NCBI RefSeq assembly: GCF_000600335.2
Contig: NZ_KK088557.1
Location: 27,425-91,424, forward strand
From: Rubellimicrobium mesophilum DSM 19309
GTDB taxonomy: Bacteria; Pseudomonadota; Alphaproteobacteria; Rhodobacterales; Rhodobacteraceae
Direction of reading: 5' to 3'
Length of the DNA stretch: 64,000 bases
Position 1 is the stretch's first letter. Each line of letters begins with the position of its first letter. The notes below the pieces were generated by a model that was not told where the DNA came from, did not search any database, and saw only the letters and a list, made by a program, of their open reading frames with translations. Shown here one piece after another: positions 18,755 through 27,051 of this stretch. The translations under genes were made by a program, and so were the position numbers.

Positions 18755-19786
18755 TTGCTCAGCGACCGCAAGAACCAGCATCTGGACATCGTGCTCGGCG
18801 GGCGCGGGCGCGGCGGGGCGCGCACGGGGCTGGAGGACATAGTCTTTGCCCATGTCGCCCTGCCCGAGCTCCACATGGACGAGATCGACCTGTCCACGGC
18901 CTTCCTGGGCCGGCGGATCGCGGCGCCGCTGCTCGTCAGCTCCATGACCGGGGGCCCGGCGCGGGCGGCGGGGATCAACCGCAACCTCGCGCGGGCCTGC
19001 GCGGCGCTCGGGCTGCCGCTCGCCGTGGGCTCGCAGCGCGTGGCCCTCGAGGCGGGCGAGGCCGGGGGCCTGGGGACGGAGCTGCGGCGGCTCGCGCCGG
19101 ACGTGCCGCTGCTCGCGAACTTCGGGGCGGCGCAGCTCAACACCGGCTTCGGCGCCGAGGAGGCGCGGCGGGCGGTCGAGATGATCGGGGCGGACGCGCT
19201 CATCATCCACCTGAACCCCCTGCAGGAGGCCGTGCAGCCCGAGGGGGACCGCGACTGGCGGGGGCTCCTCGGCCGCATCGAGGCGCTGGCGCGGGCGCTG
19301 CCCGTGCCGGTGGTCGCCAAGGAGGTGGGCTCCGGCATCTCGGGAGCCGTCGCGCGGCGGCTCTGGGACGCGGGCGTCGGGGTCATCGACGTGGCGGGCG
19401 CCGGCGGCACGAGCTGGGCCGCCGTGGAGGCGGAGCGGGCGCTCACGCCCCGGCAGGCGGCGGTCGCGCGCGCCTTCGCGGACTGGGGCCTCCCCACCGC
19501 GCGGGCCATCGAGGAGGTGCGCGCGGCCTGCCCGGAGGCCGTGGTGATCGGGTCGGGCGGCATCCGGGACGGGCTCGACGCCGCCCGCGCGATCCGGCTG
19601 GGCGCCGACCTCGTGGGGCAGGCCTCGGGGCTCTTGGAGGCCGCCACGCAGTCGCCCGAGGCGGTGGTCGAGCACTTCGAGACGGTGATCGCCCAGTTGC
19701 GCGTCGCCTGCTTCTGCACGGGCTCGCGGGACCTTCCGACGCTGCGCCGGGCGGCGCTCCAGGAAGGGTCGGGGTCGGTCGCGTAG
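18755..19786 (+). CDS. fni: Type 2 isopentenyl-diphosphate delta-isomerase
   Basis: A 343-residue FMN- and NADPH-dependent enzyme that interconverts IPP and DMAPP. N-terminal [11 protein letters not shown], the flavin-binding SSMTGGP, the [14 protein letters not shown] catalytic region and the [20 protein letters not shown] phosphate site are diagnostic. I chose TTG 18755 because GGAGGA lies seven bases upstream and the first residues then match the family N-terminus. It sits next to the squalene and carotenoid genes and would balance their C5 precursors. Confidence 0.92.
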   Translation: MLSDRKNQHLDIVLGGRGRGGARTGLEDIVFAHVALPELHMDEIDLSTAFLGRRIAAPLLVSSMTGGPARAAGINRNLARACAALGLPLAVGSQRVALEAGEAGGLGTELRRLAPDVPLLANFGAAQLNTGFGAEEARRAVEMIGADALIIHLNPLQEAVQPEGDRDWRGLLGRIEALARALPVPVVAKEVGSGISGAVARRLWDAGVGVIDVAGAGGTSWAAVEAERALTPRQAAVARAFADWGLPTARAIEEVRAACPEAVVIGSGGIRDGLDAARAIRLGADLVGQASGLLEAATQSPEAVVEHFETVIAQLRVACFCTGSRDLPTLRRAALQEGSGSVA

Positions 19787-19852
19787 GGCACGCGTCGGCG
19801 CATCCTCCCACGACGCGGCCTGCGATGGCCGGCGCGCTGGAGCGCACCCTGC

Positions 19853-19881
19853 TTAACGACTTCTTAACCTTTCCGTGCCAT
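19853..19881 (+). promoter_or_regulatory. CtrA-like box and promoter of conserved element copy 1
   Basis: TTAAC at 19853 and TTAAC at 19864 form TTAA-N7-TTAA, the CtrA binding consensus of alphaproteobacteria. The first half-site overlaps a -35-like TTAACG, followed after exactly 17 bases by TGCCAT (19876-19881) as -10. The same box, spacing and -10 position occur at 42852-42880. Confidence 0.6.
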
Positions 19882-19930
19882 GGTGATTCCTGTCTCCGGG
19901 TCGCCGCCCGGCGGGGTAGGGGAAGTTGCG
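19882..19930 (+). ncRNA. Conserved intergenic element, candidate small RNA, copy 1
   Basis: A 49-base core that is nearly identical to 42881-42929, with differences only at a few pyrimidine positions. It contains a hairpin (CCGGG, loop, CCCGG) followed by GGGGTAGGGGAAG. Transcription from the CtrA-like promoter would begin at about 19886-19890. It lies in the gap between the convergent fni and hpnE genes, a usual place for an independent small RNA. A perfect six-pair hairpin (GCGGCC, CAA, GGCCGC; 19959-19973) could end it. A peptide frame exists in this copy, but copy 2 lacks the ATG, so RNA function is more likely. I do not recognise the RNA. Confidence 0.5.
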
Positions 19931-19974
19931 CCCGGAGCCCTGACGCCCGCTCCGCGACGCGGCCCAAGGCCGCC

Positions 19975-21234
19975 CTACCCGCCCAGGATCGCCCGCGCGG
20001 CGCGGCGGCCCGAGATCACCGCCCCCTCCAGCGTCGCGGGGAGGCCCGTCCGCACGTGGTCCCCCGCCAGCACGACGTTCCGCAGGGGAGTCCGCGTGGC
20101 GGGGCGGAGCGCGACGCCGGCCGGGGACTGGTCGAAGGTCGCCGCCCTCTCGCGCAGGAGGCGCCGGGCCAGCGGGGTCGCGGCGCCGAGGTCGAGGGCG
20201 CGGGCGACCTCGGACCAGAGGAGGGACAGGGCCCCGTCGCGCGGCATGGCCCAGACGGGCGAGGACTCGGCGGCCGAGATGGTGACGGACAGGACGTCGC
20301 CACGCCGGAACAGCCATTGGGCGTGGGCGCCGAGGAGGCCCAGGATCGGCGGGGCCTCGGCGGCCAGTTCGGGGGCGACGCGGAAATGGGCGTTCAGGAT
20401 CGCGGGACCCGGCGCGGGGCCCGGAAGGTCGGGAAGGACCTCCGCGAGGGCGGGGGGCGGAAGGGCCAGCACCACGGCGTCCCCCGGCTCCAGCGCGACG
20501 GCGGACCCGTCGCCGAAGGCCAGCCGCTCGGCCCGGCCCTCCGCCGTGGCGATCCCCACGAGGGAGGAGCGCAGGCGCAGATCGACCCCCCTCTCCCGCA
20601 GCCGCTCCAGGGCCGGGTCGACCAGCGCGGCGCCGAGGCCCTCGGGCGCGAGGACGGGGCGGCAGGCGCCCGCGCCCCGCAGGAAGCTCCGCAGCAGAGC
20701 CGCGCGGAGCAGCGCCGCCGAGCCCCGCTCGGGCGGCATGTTGAGGACGGCGGTCGCCATCGGCTCCCAGAAGGTGCGCCACATGGGCCCCCGGTCGCGC
20801 ACGGCCTCGGCCACGGTCCGCTCCCGTCCGGCGGCGAGGAGCGCCACCACCCCGCCCAGCGCGGCGGCGGGCCTCGCGCCGGGGGGCCTCGTGTCCGGGC
20901 GCATGGCCCCCAGCGGCGTGCGCGGCACCCGCACCGTCCAGCGCCGCCCGTCGGCGAGGTCGGCGAAGGGAAAGGCCGCCTCGGGCAGGGTCAGGAGCCG
21001 ATCCGCCGCGCCGATCCGCCGGGCGTGGCCCAGCACGGCGACGTTTCCCGAGAGGATCAGGTGGTTGCCGTTGTCGATGCGCCGGTCCAGCACCGCGTCA
21101 TGGTAGCTCCGGCACCGCCCGCCCGCCTTGGCCGAGCCCTCGTGGACCGTCACGCGGAGCCCCGCCCCGCTCAGGTCGAGCGCCGCCGCCAGCCCGGCGA
21201 GGCCCGCCCCGATCACATGGACATGGCCCCTCAC
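19975..21234 (-). CDS. hpnE: Hydroxysqualene dehydroxylase
   Basis: A 419-residue FAD-dependent amine-oxidase-fold enzyme that reduces hydroxysqualene to squalene. The FAD motif HVIGAGLAGLAAALDLSGAG is at the N-terminus, and ILSGNVAVLGHARRIGAA, FWEPMATAVLN and the C-terminal VVLAGDHVRTGLPATLEGAV are typical of HpnE. The GTG at 21234 overlaps the hpnD stop (GTGA), completing the order hpnC-hpnD-hpnE. The gene ends near a hairpin and the conserved intergenic RNA-like element. Confidence 0.9.
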   Translation of the reverse strand: MRGHVHVIGAGLAGLAAALDLSGAGLRVTVHEGSAKAGGRCRSYHDAVLDRRIDNGNHLILSGNVAVLGHARRIGAADRLLTLPEAAFPFADLADGRRWTVRVPRTPLGAMRPDTRPPGARPAAALGGVVALLAAGRERTVAEAVRDRGPMWRTFWEPMATAVLNMPPERGSAALLRAALLRSFLRGAGACRPVLAPEGLGAALVDPALERLRERGVDLRLRSSLVGIATAEGRAERLAFGDGSAVALEPGDAVVLALPPPALAEVLPDLPGPAPGPAILNAHFRVAPELAAEAPPILGLLGAHAQWLFRRGDVLSVTISAAESSPVWAMPRDGALSLLWSEVARALDLGAATPLARRLLRERAATFDQSPAGVALRPATRTPLRNVVLAGDHVRTGLPATLEGAVISGRRAARAILGG

Positions 21235-22094
21235 CGCCAGGCGAGCCCTCCGGCCGCGCAGGCGAGTCCGTCCGCGGCCTTGCGCCAGCCGGGGCGGGAG
21301 GCGGGCGGGCGCGTCCAGTCGGCCTCCATCTCCGAGAGCAGCCGCTCGTAGGGGCCCATCATCACCAGGGCGGGAAGGATGCGGTGCCAGCGGTGCCCCG
21401 CCCGCGCCGCCCGGGCGCGGCCATACTGGAGGCGCGCGACGCGCCCGAGCTGCCGCCGCGCCTCGGGGAGCGCGGGATGGCTCCAGGCGACATGGGGATC
21501 GGGCGGCACGCCCGCCGCCTCGAGGATCGGCGCGGGGAGGTAGAGACGGCCCAGGCAGGCGTCCTCCTCCACGTCGCGCAGGATGTTGGTGAGCTGCATC
21601 CCCCGGGCGAGCGACAGGGCGAAGCGCCGCGAGGCATCCCCCCGCCAGTCGCCGAAGACCCGCATGGAGAGGAGCCCCACGGCTCCCGCGACGCAACGCA
21701 CGTAGCGTTCCAGCCGCACGGGATCGGGCGCGACCATGCCCTCCGCGTCCATGCGCATCCCTTCGAGGATCATGTCGAACTCGCGCCGGGGAAGGTCGTA
21801 GCGCTCGATGGCGCGAAGGAGCTCCTCGCCCACGGCGGTCCGGGGCAGGCGCAGGAAGACCCCGTCGATCTCCCGCGCCCAGGCGGCCAGGGCCTCGCGC
21901 TTCTCGGACGCGGGCGCGTGGCCGTCGGCGATGTCGTCCACGACGCGGCAGAAGGCGTAGACGGCGAAGATCGCCTCGCGTCGGCGGCGCGGCAGGAGCC
22001 TCATGCCCGCGGCGAAGGAGGAGCCCGCGGTCTCGACGATCCGGCGGACCTCCTGGGTGGGGACGGGCGCGAAGGCGGCGGGAAGGGCGGTCAC
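21231..22094 (-). CDS. hpnD: Presqualene diphosphate synthase
   Basis: A 287-residue trans-isoprenyl diphosphate synthase of the squalene/phytoene synthase family that joins two farnesyl diphosphates to presqualene diphosphate. Both Asp-rich motifs are present: CRVVDDIADG and NILRDVEEDACLGRLYLP. The N-terminus (VRRIVETAGSSFAAGMRLLP) fits HpnD. GTG 22094 overlaps the hpnC stop. With hpnC and hpnE it makes squalene without the single-enzyme squalene synthase. No squalene-hopene cyclase gene is nearby; a carotenoid desaturase gene is divergent instead. Confidence 0.9.
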   Translation of the reverse strand: MTALPAAFAPVPTQEVRRIVETAGSSFAAGMRLLPRRRREAIFAVYAFCRVVDDIADGHAPASEKREALAAWAREIDGVFLRLPRTAVGEELLRAIERYDLPRREFDMILEGMRMDAEGMVAPDPVRLERYVRCVAGAVGLLSMRVFGDWRGDASRRFALSLARGMQLTNILRDVEEDACLGRLYLPAPILEAAGVPPDPHVAWSHPALPEARRQLGRVARLQYGRARAARAGHRWHRILPALVMMGPYERLLSEMEADWTRPPASRPGWRKAADGLACAAGGLAWR

Positions 22095-22930
22095 GCGTCC
22101 CCCCCGCGCAGGCGGCGGTCCGCGCCGGGGAGGGGCCAGGGGGCGAGCGTTGTCCCGAGTCCCCAGAGGCCCGCGCGGGCGAAGTCCAGCCGCGACGGGG
22201 CCACGCGCCCCGCCAGCGGGTCGCCCGCCCGGAGCCGCGCCGAGAGTCGCCGGGCGAGCCAGAGCACCGTGGCGGCCTCCCCCGCCAGCCGCCGGGAGGC
22301 CAGCGCCCTGGGCAGCGCCCCCGCCTCGTCGAGGAGCGCGTCGCAGCGGTCCAGCGCCCGGCCCACCGCGCGCCGCAGCGCGGGGGTCAGGGCCGGGCCT
22401 CCGAGGTCGCCGAGGGTCGCTCCCTCCTCGGTCAGCCACTCGGCCGGCAGGTAATGGCGCCGCAGCCGGAGATGGTCGGCCCCGAGGTCCTGGAGATGGT
22501 TCAGGACCTGGAGCGCCGTGCAGAGCGCGTCGCTCGCCCCGCAGGCTCTCCCGCCCTCGTCGTGCAGGTCGAGGAGGAAGCGCCCCACCGGGTTGGCGGA
22601 GTCCTCGCAATAGGCGAGGAGGTCGGCCCAGGTCGCGCAGCCGCCGCCCCGGGCGTCCCACCGGAAGGCCCTCAGCAGTCGGCGGGCGTGGCGCGCGGGC
22701 TCGGGCCGGGCCAGGGCGTGAAGCGCGAGGCCCTCGGGCGCGCCCTCCCGGTCCCCGTCGACCCCGGCCTCGAAGCGGTCGAGACGGCGGAGCTTCTCCC
22801 CGGGCGGGAGGTCCGGCGCGTCGGCCACGTCGTCGGCGGCGCGAGCGAACCGGTAGAAGGCGACCACCACCTCCCGCAGGTCGCGACGGATCAGCAGCGA
22901 GCCCACCGGGAAGTTCTCGCCCGTCGTCAT
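22091..22930 (-). CDS. hpnC: Hydroxysqualene synthase
   Basis: A 279-residue member of the squalene/phytoene synthase family that converts presqualene diphosphate to hydroxysqualene. N-terminal TTGENFPVGSLLIRRDLR is the HpnC signature. The Asp-rich sites are ARAADDVADAP and LNHLQDLGADHLRLRRHYLP. It is the first gene of the leftward hpnCDE operon and divergent from the carotenoid genes across a 277-base gap. On its strand a GGAAC at 22991 is followed by CGTC after 18 bases, only a weak EcfG-like match. Confidence 0.9.
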   Translation of the reverse strand: MTTGENFPVGSLLIRRDLREVVVAFYRFARAADDVADAPDLPPGEKLRRLDRFEAGVDGDREGAPEGLALHALARPEPARHARRLLRAFRWDARGGGCATWADLLAYCEDSANPVGRFLLDLHDEGGRACGASDALCTALQVLNHLQDLGADHLRLRRHYLPAEWLTEEGATLGDLGGPALTPALRRAVGRALDRCDALLDEAGALPRALASRRLAGEAATVLWLARRLSARLRAGDPLAGRVAPSRLDFARAGLWGLGTTLAPWPLPGADRRLRGGDA

Positions 22931-23043
22931 GAGGCGGCCCGCTCCGCGACGGAATTTTCCTGATGACGGGCGCGCATCGCGACTTAGTTCCATCCAGCGG
23001 GGCTCGGGGGAGCGTTTTCCCTCCGAGCAGATGGGACCCGACG

Positions 23044-23211
23044 ATGATTTGGCAAATGAAAAGCGCTTGGGCGGTGCTGGCGGCCTCGGTCGCGCTCCGC
23101 CGCCCCGGGACGGGGGACCCGAGGGCCGGGATCGTCCGGCGGTCCACCGCGATCGGGGTCGCCTTGACGAGGGGCGCGACGGGGCCGCAGCCGAAGGGGG
23201 CCATTCCGTGA
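23044..23211 (+). CDS. Small ORF coupled to crtN
   Basis: ATG 23044 opens a 55-codon frame (MIWQMKSAWAVLAASVALRR) ending TGA at 23209-23211, which overlaps the GTG of crtN by the same GTGA arrangement used in the rest of the operon. The start region is AT-rich compared with its surroundings. No family is recognised. It may be a real leader or small membrane peptide, or chance. Confidence 0.3.
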   Translation: MIWQMKSAWAVLAASVALRRPGTGDPRAGIVRRSTAIGVALTRGATGPQPKGAIP

Positions 23212-24752
23212 GGCCTGGACGCAGGACGCCCGGCGGGCGCAAGGTCGTGGTGATCGGCGCGGGACCGGGAGGCCTCGCGGCCGCCATGCTGGCCCGCGCG
23301 GCGGGGGCCGAGGTCACGGTGCTGGAGCGCGGCGACCGGGTCGGCGGCCGCACCGCCTCCATCGAGCAGGACGGCTACGTCTTCGACACCGGCCCGACCT
23401 TCTTCCTCTACCCCGAGGTCCTGCGCGAGGTCTTCGCCGCGACGGGGCGCGACCTGGAGGCCGAGGTGCCGATGGTGCGGCTCGACCCGATGTACCGCCT
23501 CCTCTTCGAAGGTGGCGGCAGCTTCGACGCCTCCGCCGACATGGACCGGCTGAAGGCGGAGGTCGCCAGGATCGATCCGGCGGACGCGGCGGGAGTGGAG
23601 CCCTACTTCGCCGACAACCTCCGCAAGTTCGAGGCCTTCAAGCCGATCCTCCAGAAGCCCTTCCTGAACCTCGGGGCCTTCGCGGACCCGGCGATGGTCC
23701 GGTCCCTGCCCCTTCTCCGGCCCTTCGCGACGGTGGACCAGGACCTGTCGAGGTGGTTCAGGAACCCCCTCGTGCGCCTCGCCTTCTCGTTCCAGAGCAA
23801 GTACCTGGGCATGTCCCCCTTCAAGTGCCCGTCGCTCTTCACGATCCTCGCGCATATCGAGTACGCGCACGGGGTCTGGCACCCGCTGGGCGGCTGCAAC
23901 GCGATCCCCAAGGCCATGGCCCGCGTGCTGGGCGACATGGGCGTGGACATCCGCCTGAGCGAGCCCGTCGAGGAGATGCTCTTCGAGGGCCGCCGCGCGA
24001 CCGGGGTGCGGACGGATCGCGCGACCTACGCGGCCGACGCCGTCGTGGTGAACGCCGACTTCGCCCATGCCATGAGGCGCATGGTCCCGAACCGGTTGCG
24101 CCGCCGCTGGACGGACGAGAGGATCGACGCCAAGAGCTTCTCCTGCTCGACCTTCATGCTCTACCTCGGTCTCGACACGCGGATCGAGGGCCTCGCCCAC
24201 CACACGATCGGCCTGTCGCGCGACTACGACCGCAACATCCGCGAGATCGAGGAGGGCCTCGCGCCCTCCGATCCCTCGCTCTACGTCCAGAACGCGAGCG
24301 TGACCGACCCGAGCCTCGCGCCGCCCGGGCACTCGGCGCTCTACGTCCTCGTGCCGGTGGGCAACCTCTCGGGAGGGACGGACTGGACGACGCTGGCGCC
24401 CGCCTACCGGGAGCTCACGCTCGACCGGCTGGCGCGCTTCGTGGGCCGCGACCTGCGGCCCCACATCCGGACGGAGCGGATGCTGACCCCTCGCGACTGG
24501 GAGGCCATGGGCATCCATCTGGGCGCGACCTTCAACCTGTCGCACAACCTCGGCCAGATGCTCCACAACCGGCCCCACAACCGCTTCGAGGACCTCGATG
24601 GCGTCTACCTGACCGGCGGCGGCACCCATCCGGGGAGCGGGCTGCCCACGATTTTCGAGAGCGCCCGGATCAGCGCGAGGCTGCTGGCGCGGGACCTGGG
24701 ACTGGACGCCTCGGCGGTGCCGCGGGGCGCGATGGCGGAGGCGGCGGAATGA
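23208..24752 (+). CDS. crtN: CrtN-type C30 carotenoid desaturase (diapophytoene/squalene desaturase)
   Basis: A 514-residue FAD-dependent CrtI-family enzyme. VVVIGAGPGGLAAAMLA near the N-terminus binds FAD, and GGGTHPGSGLPTIFESARIS at the C-terminus is the carotenoid desaturase signature. The segment FSCSTFMLYLGLD and the stretch around PSLYVQNASVTDPSLAP resemble Staphylococcus CrtN more than C40 CrtI. Beside hpnCDE, the likely substrate is squalene or dehydrosqualene, giving diaponeurosporene or diapolycopene. GTG 23208 is chosen because AAGGGGG lies about seven bases upstream. It is the first large gene of a four-gene operon with four-base overlaps. Confidence 0.85.
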   Translation: MRPGRRTPGGRKVVVIGAGPGGLAAAMLARAAGAEVTVLERGDRVGGRTASIEQDGYVFDTGPTFFLYPEVLREVFAATGRDLEAEVPMVRLDPMYRLLFEGGGSFDASADMDRLKAEVARIDPADAAGVEPYFADNLRKFEAFKPILQKPFLNLGAFADPAMVRSLPLLRPFATVDQDLSRWFRNPLVRLAFSFQSKYLGMSPFKCPSLFTILAHIEYAHGVWHPLGGCNAIPKAMARVLGDMGVDIRLSEPVEEMLFEGRRATGVRTDRATYAADAVVVNADFAHAMRRMVPNRLRRRWTDERIDAKSFSCSTFMLYLGLDTRIEGLAHHTIGLSRDYDRNIREIEEGLAPSDPSLYVQNASVTDPSLAPPGHSALYVLVPVGNLSGGTDWTTLAPAYRELTLDRLARFVGRDLRPHIRTERMLTPRDWEAMGIHLGATFNLSHNLGQMLHNRPHNRFEDLDGVYLTGGGTHPGSGLPTIFESARISARLLARDLGLDASAVPRGAMAEAAE

Positions 24753-26272
24753 CGACGGTGGGGATCATCGGCGGCGGGCTCGGGGGGCTGGCGGCGGCCT
24801 GCACGCTGGCCGCGCGCGGGCACAGGGTCACGCTCTTCGAGAAGAACCCCTGGCTCGGCGGCAAGGCGGCCGTGCTGGAGGAGCAGGGCTTCCGCTTCGA
24901 CATGGGGCCGACGATCCTGACCATGCCCCGCGTGCTGGAGCGCATCTTCGCCGAGGCCGGGCGGAACCTCTCGGACTACCTGACCCTGGTTCGGCTCGAC
25001 CCGCAGTGGCGGTGCTTCTACGACGACGGCACCGTGCTCGACCTGCGCGACGACCCCGTGCGGTCGCGCGAGGCCATCGGGGCGCTCTCGCCTCGCGACG
25101 GCCAGGGCTTCGACGACTTCATGGCGGTGGCACGCCGGCTGGCCTCGGTCTCCGACCGCTTCTTCTTCTGGAAGTCCGTCGAGGACCTGAGGGACACGAT
25201 GGACCTCAAGGCCAACATGAGCCTCGCCACGCTGTCGGACGTGCTGTCGCTGCGGATGCACCGCACCGTCGCGGGCCAGATCAAGCGCAACATCGCCGAT
25301 CCGCGCGTGCGGCAGATGCTGGAGCACTTCATCCAGTACGTCGGCAGCAGCCCCCTCGGCGCGCCCGCCGTGCTCTGCGGCATCGCGCAGATGCAATTGG
25401 GCGAGGGCGTCTGGTATCCCATGGGCGGCACCCGCGCCGTGCCGGTGGCGCTGACGCGTCTGGCCGAGGAGCTGGGGGTGGAGTTCCGCCCGGGCGTGGA
25501 CGTGACGCGCATCCACACCGAGGACGGGCGCGCCAAGGCCGTCGTGACCTCCCATGGCGACAGGTTCGCCTTCGACCGGATCGTCTCCAACATGGACTCG
25601 GTGCGGACCTACCGCGAGCTGATCGGCGGCTCGGTCTGGGAGGCCTTCCAGCGCGGTCGCAAGCGCGAGGCCGCCTGCTCGGGCGTGGTGCTCTACCTCG
25701 GGCTGCGGAAGGCCTACGACCACCTCGCCCACCACAACTTCGTCTTCTCGCGAAGCCCCGAGGAGGAGTTCGGTGCGATCTACGACCAGGGCGAGCCCGC
25801 GCCCGACCCGACGGCCTACGTCGCCGCCCCGGCCCGGACCGAGCCCGGGGTCGCGCCCGAAGGGGGCGAGGCGCTTTACGTCCTCGTCCACACCCCCTAT
25901 CTCCGCGACCGGCACGACTGGTCGAGGATGCTGCCGGCCTATCGCCGCACCATCCTCGACAAGCTCAGGCGGACGGCGGGGATGGACGACATCGAGGAGC
26001 GCATCGTGGTCGAGCGGACGCTCACGCCGCAGGACATCCACGACCGCTACAGGGTGCTGAACGGGGCGATCTACGGGCTGGCCTCCCACGGCAGGGTGCT
26101 GGGGGCCTTCAAGCCGGGGAACCGCTCGCGGCAGGTGCGGGGGCTCTACCTCGCGGGCGGCTCGGCGCATCCGGGGCCGGGGATGCCGATGGCGCTCATG
26201 TCCGGCTGGATCGCGGCCGACGCGCTCCACAAGGACGCGACCGCGAACGCGCCTCCCGTCGCCGCGCAATGA
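24749..26272 (+). CDS. crtP: CrtP-type C30 carotenoid terminal oxidase
   Basis: A 507-residue CrtI-family flavoprotein. The sequence GFRFDMGPTILTMPRVLERI, the VRQMLEHFIQYVGSSPLGAP segment and C-terminal AGGSAHPGPGMPMALMSG resemble Staphylococcus CrtP (diaponeurosporene oxidase/diapolycopene oxygenase) more closely than CrtN. CrtP-type enzymes oxidise terminal methyl groups to aldehydes. ATG 24749 overlaps the crtN stop (ATGA). A matching aldehyde dehydrogenase gene lies at the end of the cluster. Assignment rests on my reading of family resemblance, so desaturase and oxidase roles could be shared or swapped. Confidence 0.82.
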   Translation: MTTVGIIGGGLGGLAAACTLAARGHRVTLFEKNPWLGGKAAVLEEQGFRFDMGPTILTMPRVLERIFAEAGRNLSDYLTLVRLDPQWRCFYDDGTVLDLRDDPVRSREAIGALSPRDGQGFDDFMAVARRLASVSDRFFFWKSVEDLRDTMDLKANMSLATLSDVLSLRMHRTVAGQIKRNIADPRVRQMLEHFIQYVGSSPLGAPAVLCGIAQMQLGEGVWYPMGGTRAVPVALTRLAEELGVEFRPGVDVTRIHTEDGRAKAVVTSHGDRFAFDRIVSNMDSVRTYRELIGGSVWEAFQRGRKREAACSGVVLYLGLRKAYDHLAHHNFVFSRSPEEEFGAIYDQGEPAPDPTAYVAAPARTEPGVAPEGGEALYVLVHTPYLRDRHDWSRMLPAYRRTILDKLRRTAGMDDIEERIVVERTLTPQDIHDRYRVLNGAIYGLASHGRVLGAFKPGNRSRQVRGLYLAGGSAHPGPGMPMALMSGWIAADALHKDATANAPPVAAQ

Positions 26273-27051
26273 AGCCCAGGGACCCTGTCGCGCTGCGCCA
26301 CCCGGGGATGGTCCGGTTCTTCGGCGCCGTCATGGCGCGGGACATGGCGCGGGGATTCCACGCCGTGCGACTGGCCCGGCCGGGCCTGCCCGACCTGCCC
26401 GAGGGCCGGCCGGTCATCGTCTGCGCGACCCATCCCTCCTGGTGGGACCCGGCCTTCTGCATCGTGCTCCATGCGCGCCTGTTCCCGGACCGCGAGGGCT
26501 ATGCCCCGATGAAGGCCGCCATGCTGGAGCGCTACGGCTTCTTCCGCCGCATCGGCCTCTTCGGGTTGGAGGACGGCCCCCGGGGGGCGGCGCGGTTCCT
26601 GTCCACCTCGCAGGCCCTCCTCGCCGACCCGGACCGCGTGCTCTGGGTCACGCCGCAGGGCCGCTTCGTGGACCCGCGCGAGAGGCCGCTGGGCCTGCGC
26701 CCCGGCGTGGCGCACCTCCTGGCGCGGATGCCCGAGGCGGTCGCCCTGCCCCTCGCGCTCGAATACCCGTTCTGGAGCGAGAAGCGCCCCGAGGCGCTGG
26801 CCGCCTTCGGAACGCCGCTGGACGCGCGGGAGGGCGGGACGCCCGCCGCCTGGAGCGAGAGGCTGGAAGCGGCGCTGACCGGGACCGCCGACCGGCTCGC
26901 GGCCCTGTCGCAGGCCCGCGACCCCTCGGCCTTCGAGAACCTCCTGGCAGGCAAGAGGGGCGTCGGCGGGGTCTATGGGACTTGGCAGCGGCTCAAGGCC
27001 CTGGCCCGGGGCGAGAGGCACGCCCCCGACCACATGGCGGAGCGGCCGTGA
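26269..27051 (+). CDS. PlsC-type acyltransferase, probably carotenoid acylation
   Basis: A 260-residue glycerophosphate-acyltransferase-fold protein. The catalytic HxxxxD motif is HPSWWD, and a second block (LWVTPQGRFVDPRERPLGLR) includes the usual G-x-R-type acceptor region. It is translationally coupled both to crtP (ATGA) and to the next glycosyltransferase gene (GTGA). This context suggests it esterifies the sugar of a glycosyl-carotenoate with a fatty acid, as in staphyloxanthin-like pigments, although the Staphylococcus enzyme CrtO belongs to another family. A phospholipid role cannot be excluded. Confidence 0.8.
   Translation: MKPRDPVALRHPGMVRFFGAVMARDMARGFHAVRLARPGLPDLPEGRPVIVCATHPSWWDPAFCIVLHARLFPDREGYAPMKAAMLERYGFFRRIGLFGLEDGPRGAARFLSTSQALLADPDRVLWVTPQGRFVDPRERPLGLRPGVAHLLARMPEAVALPLALEYPFWSEKRPEALAAFGTPLDAREGGTPAAWSERLEAALTGTADRLAALSQARDPSAFENLLAGKRGVGGVYGTWQRLKALARGERHAPDHMAERP

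Noticed and set aside
19880..20030. A peptide reading MVIPVSGSPPGG at the first conserved intergenic element
   Set aside because: The second copy has AAG in place of the ATG, and the predicted -10 overlaps the start in copy 1. The conserved unit is better explained as RNA or DNA.
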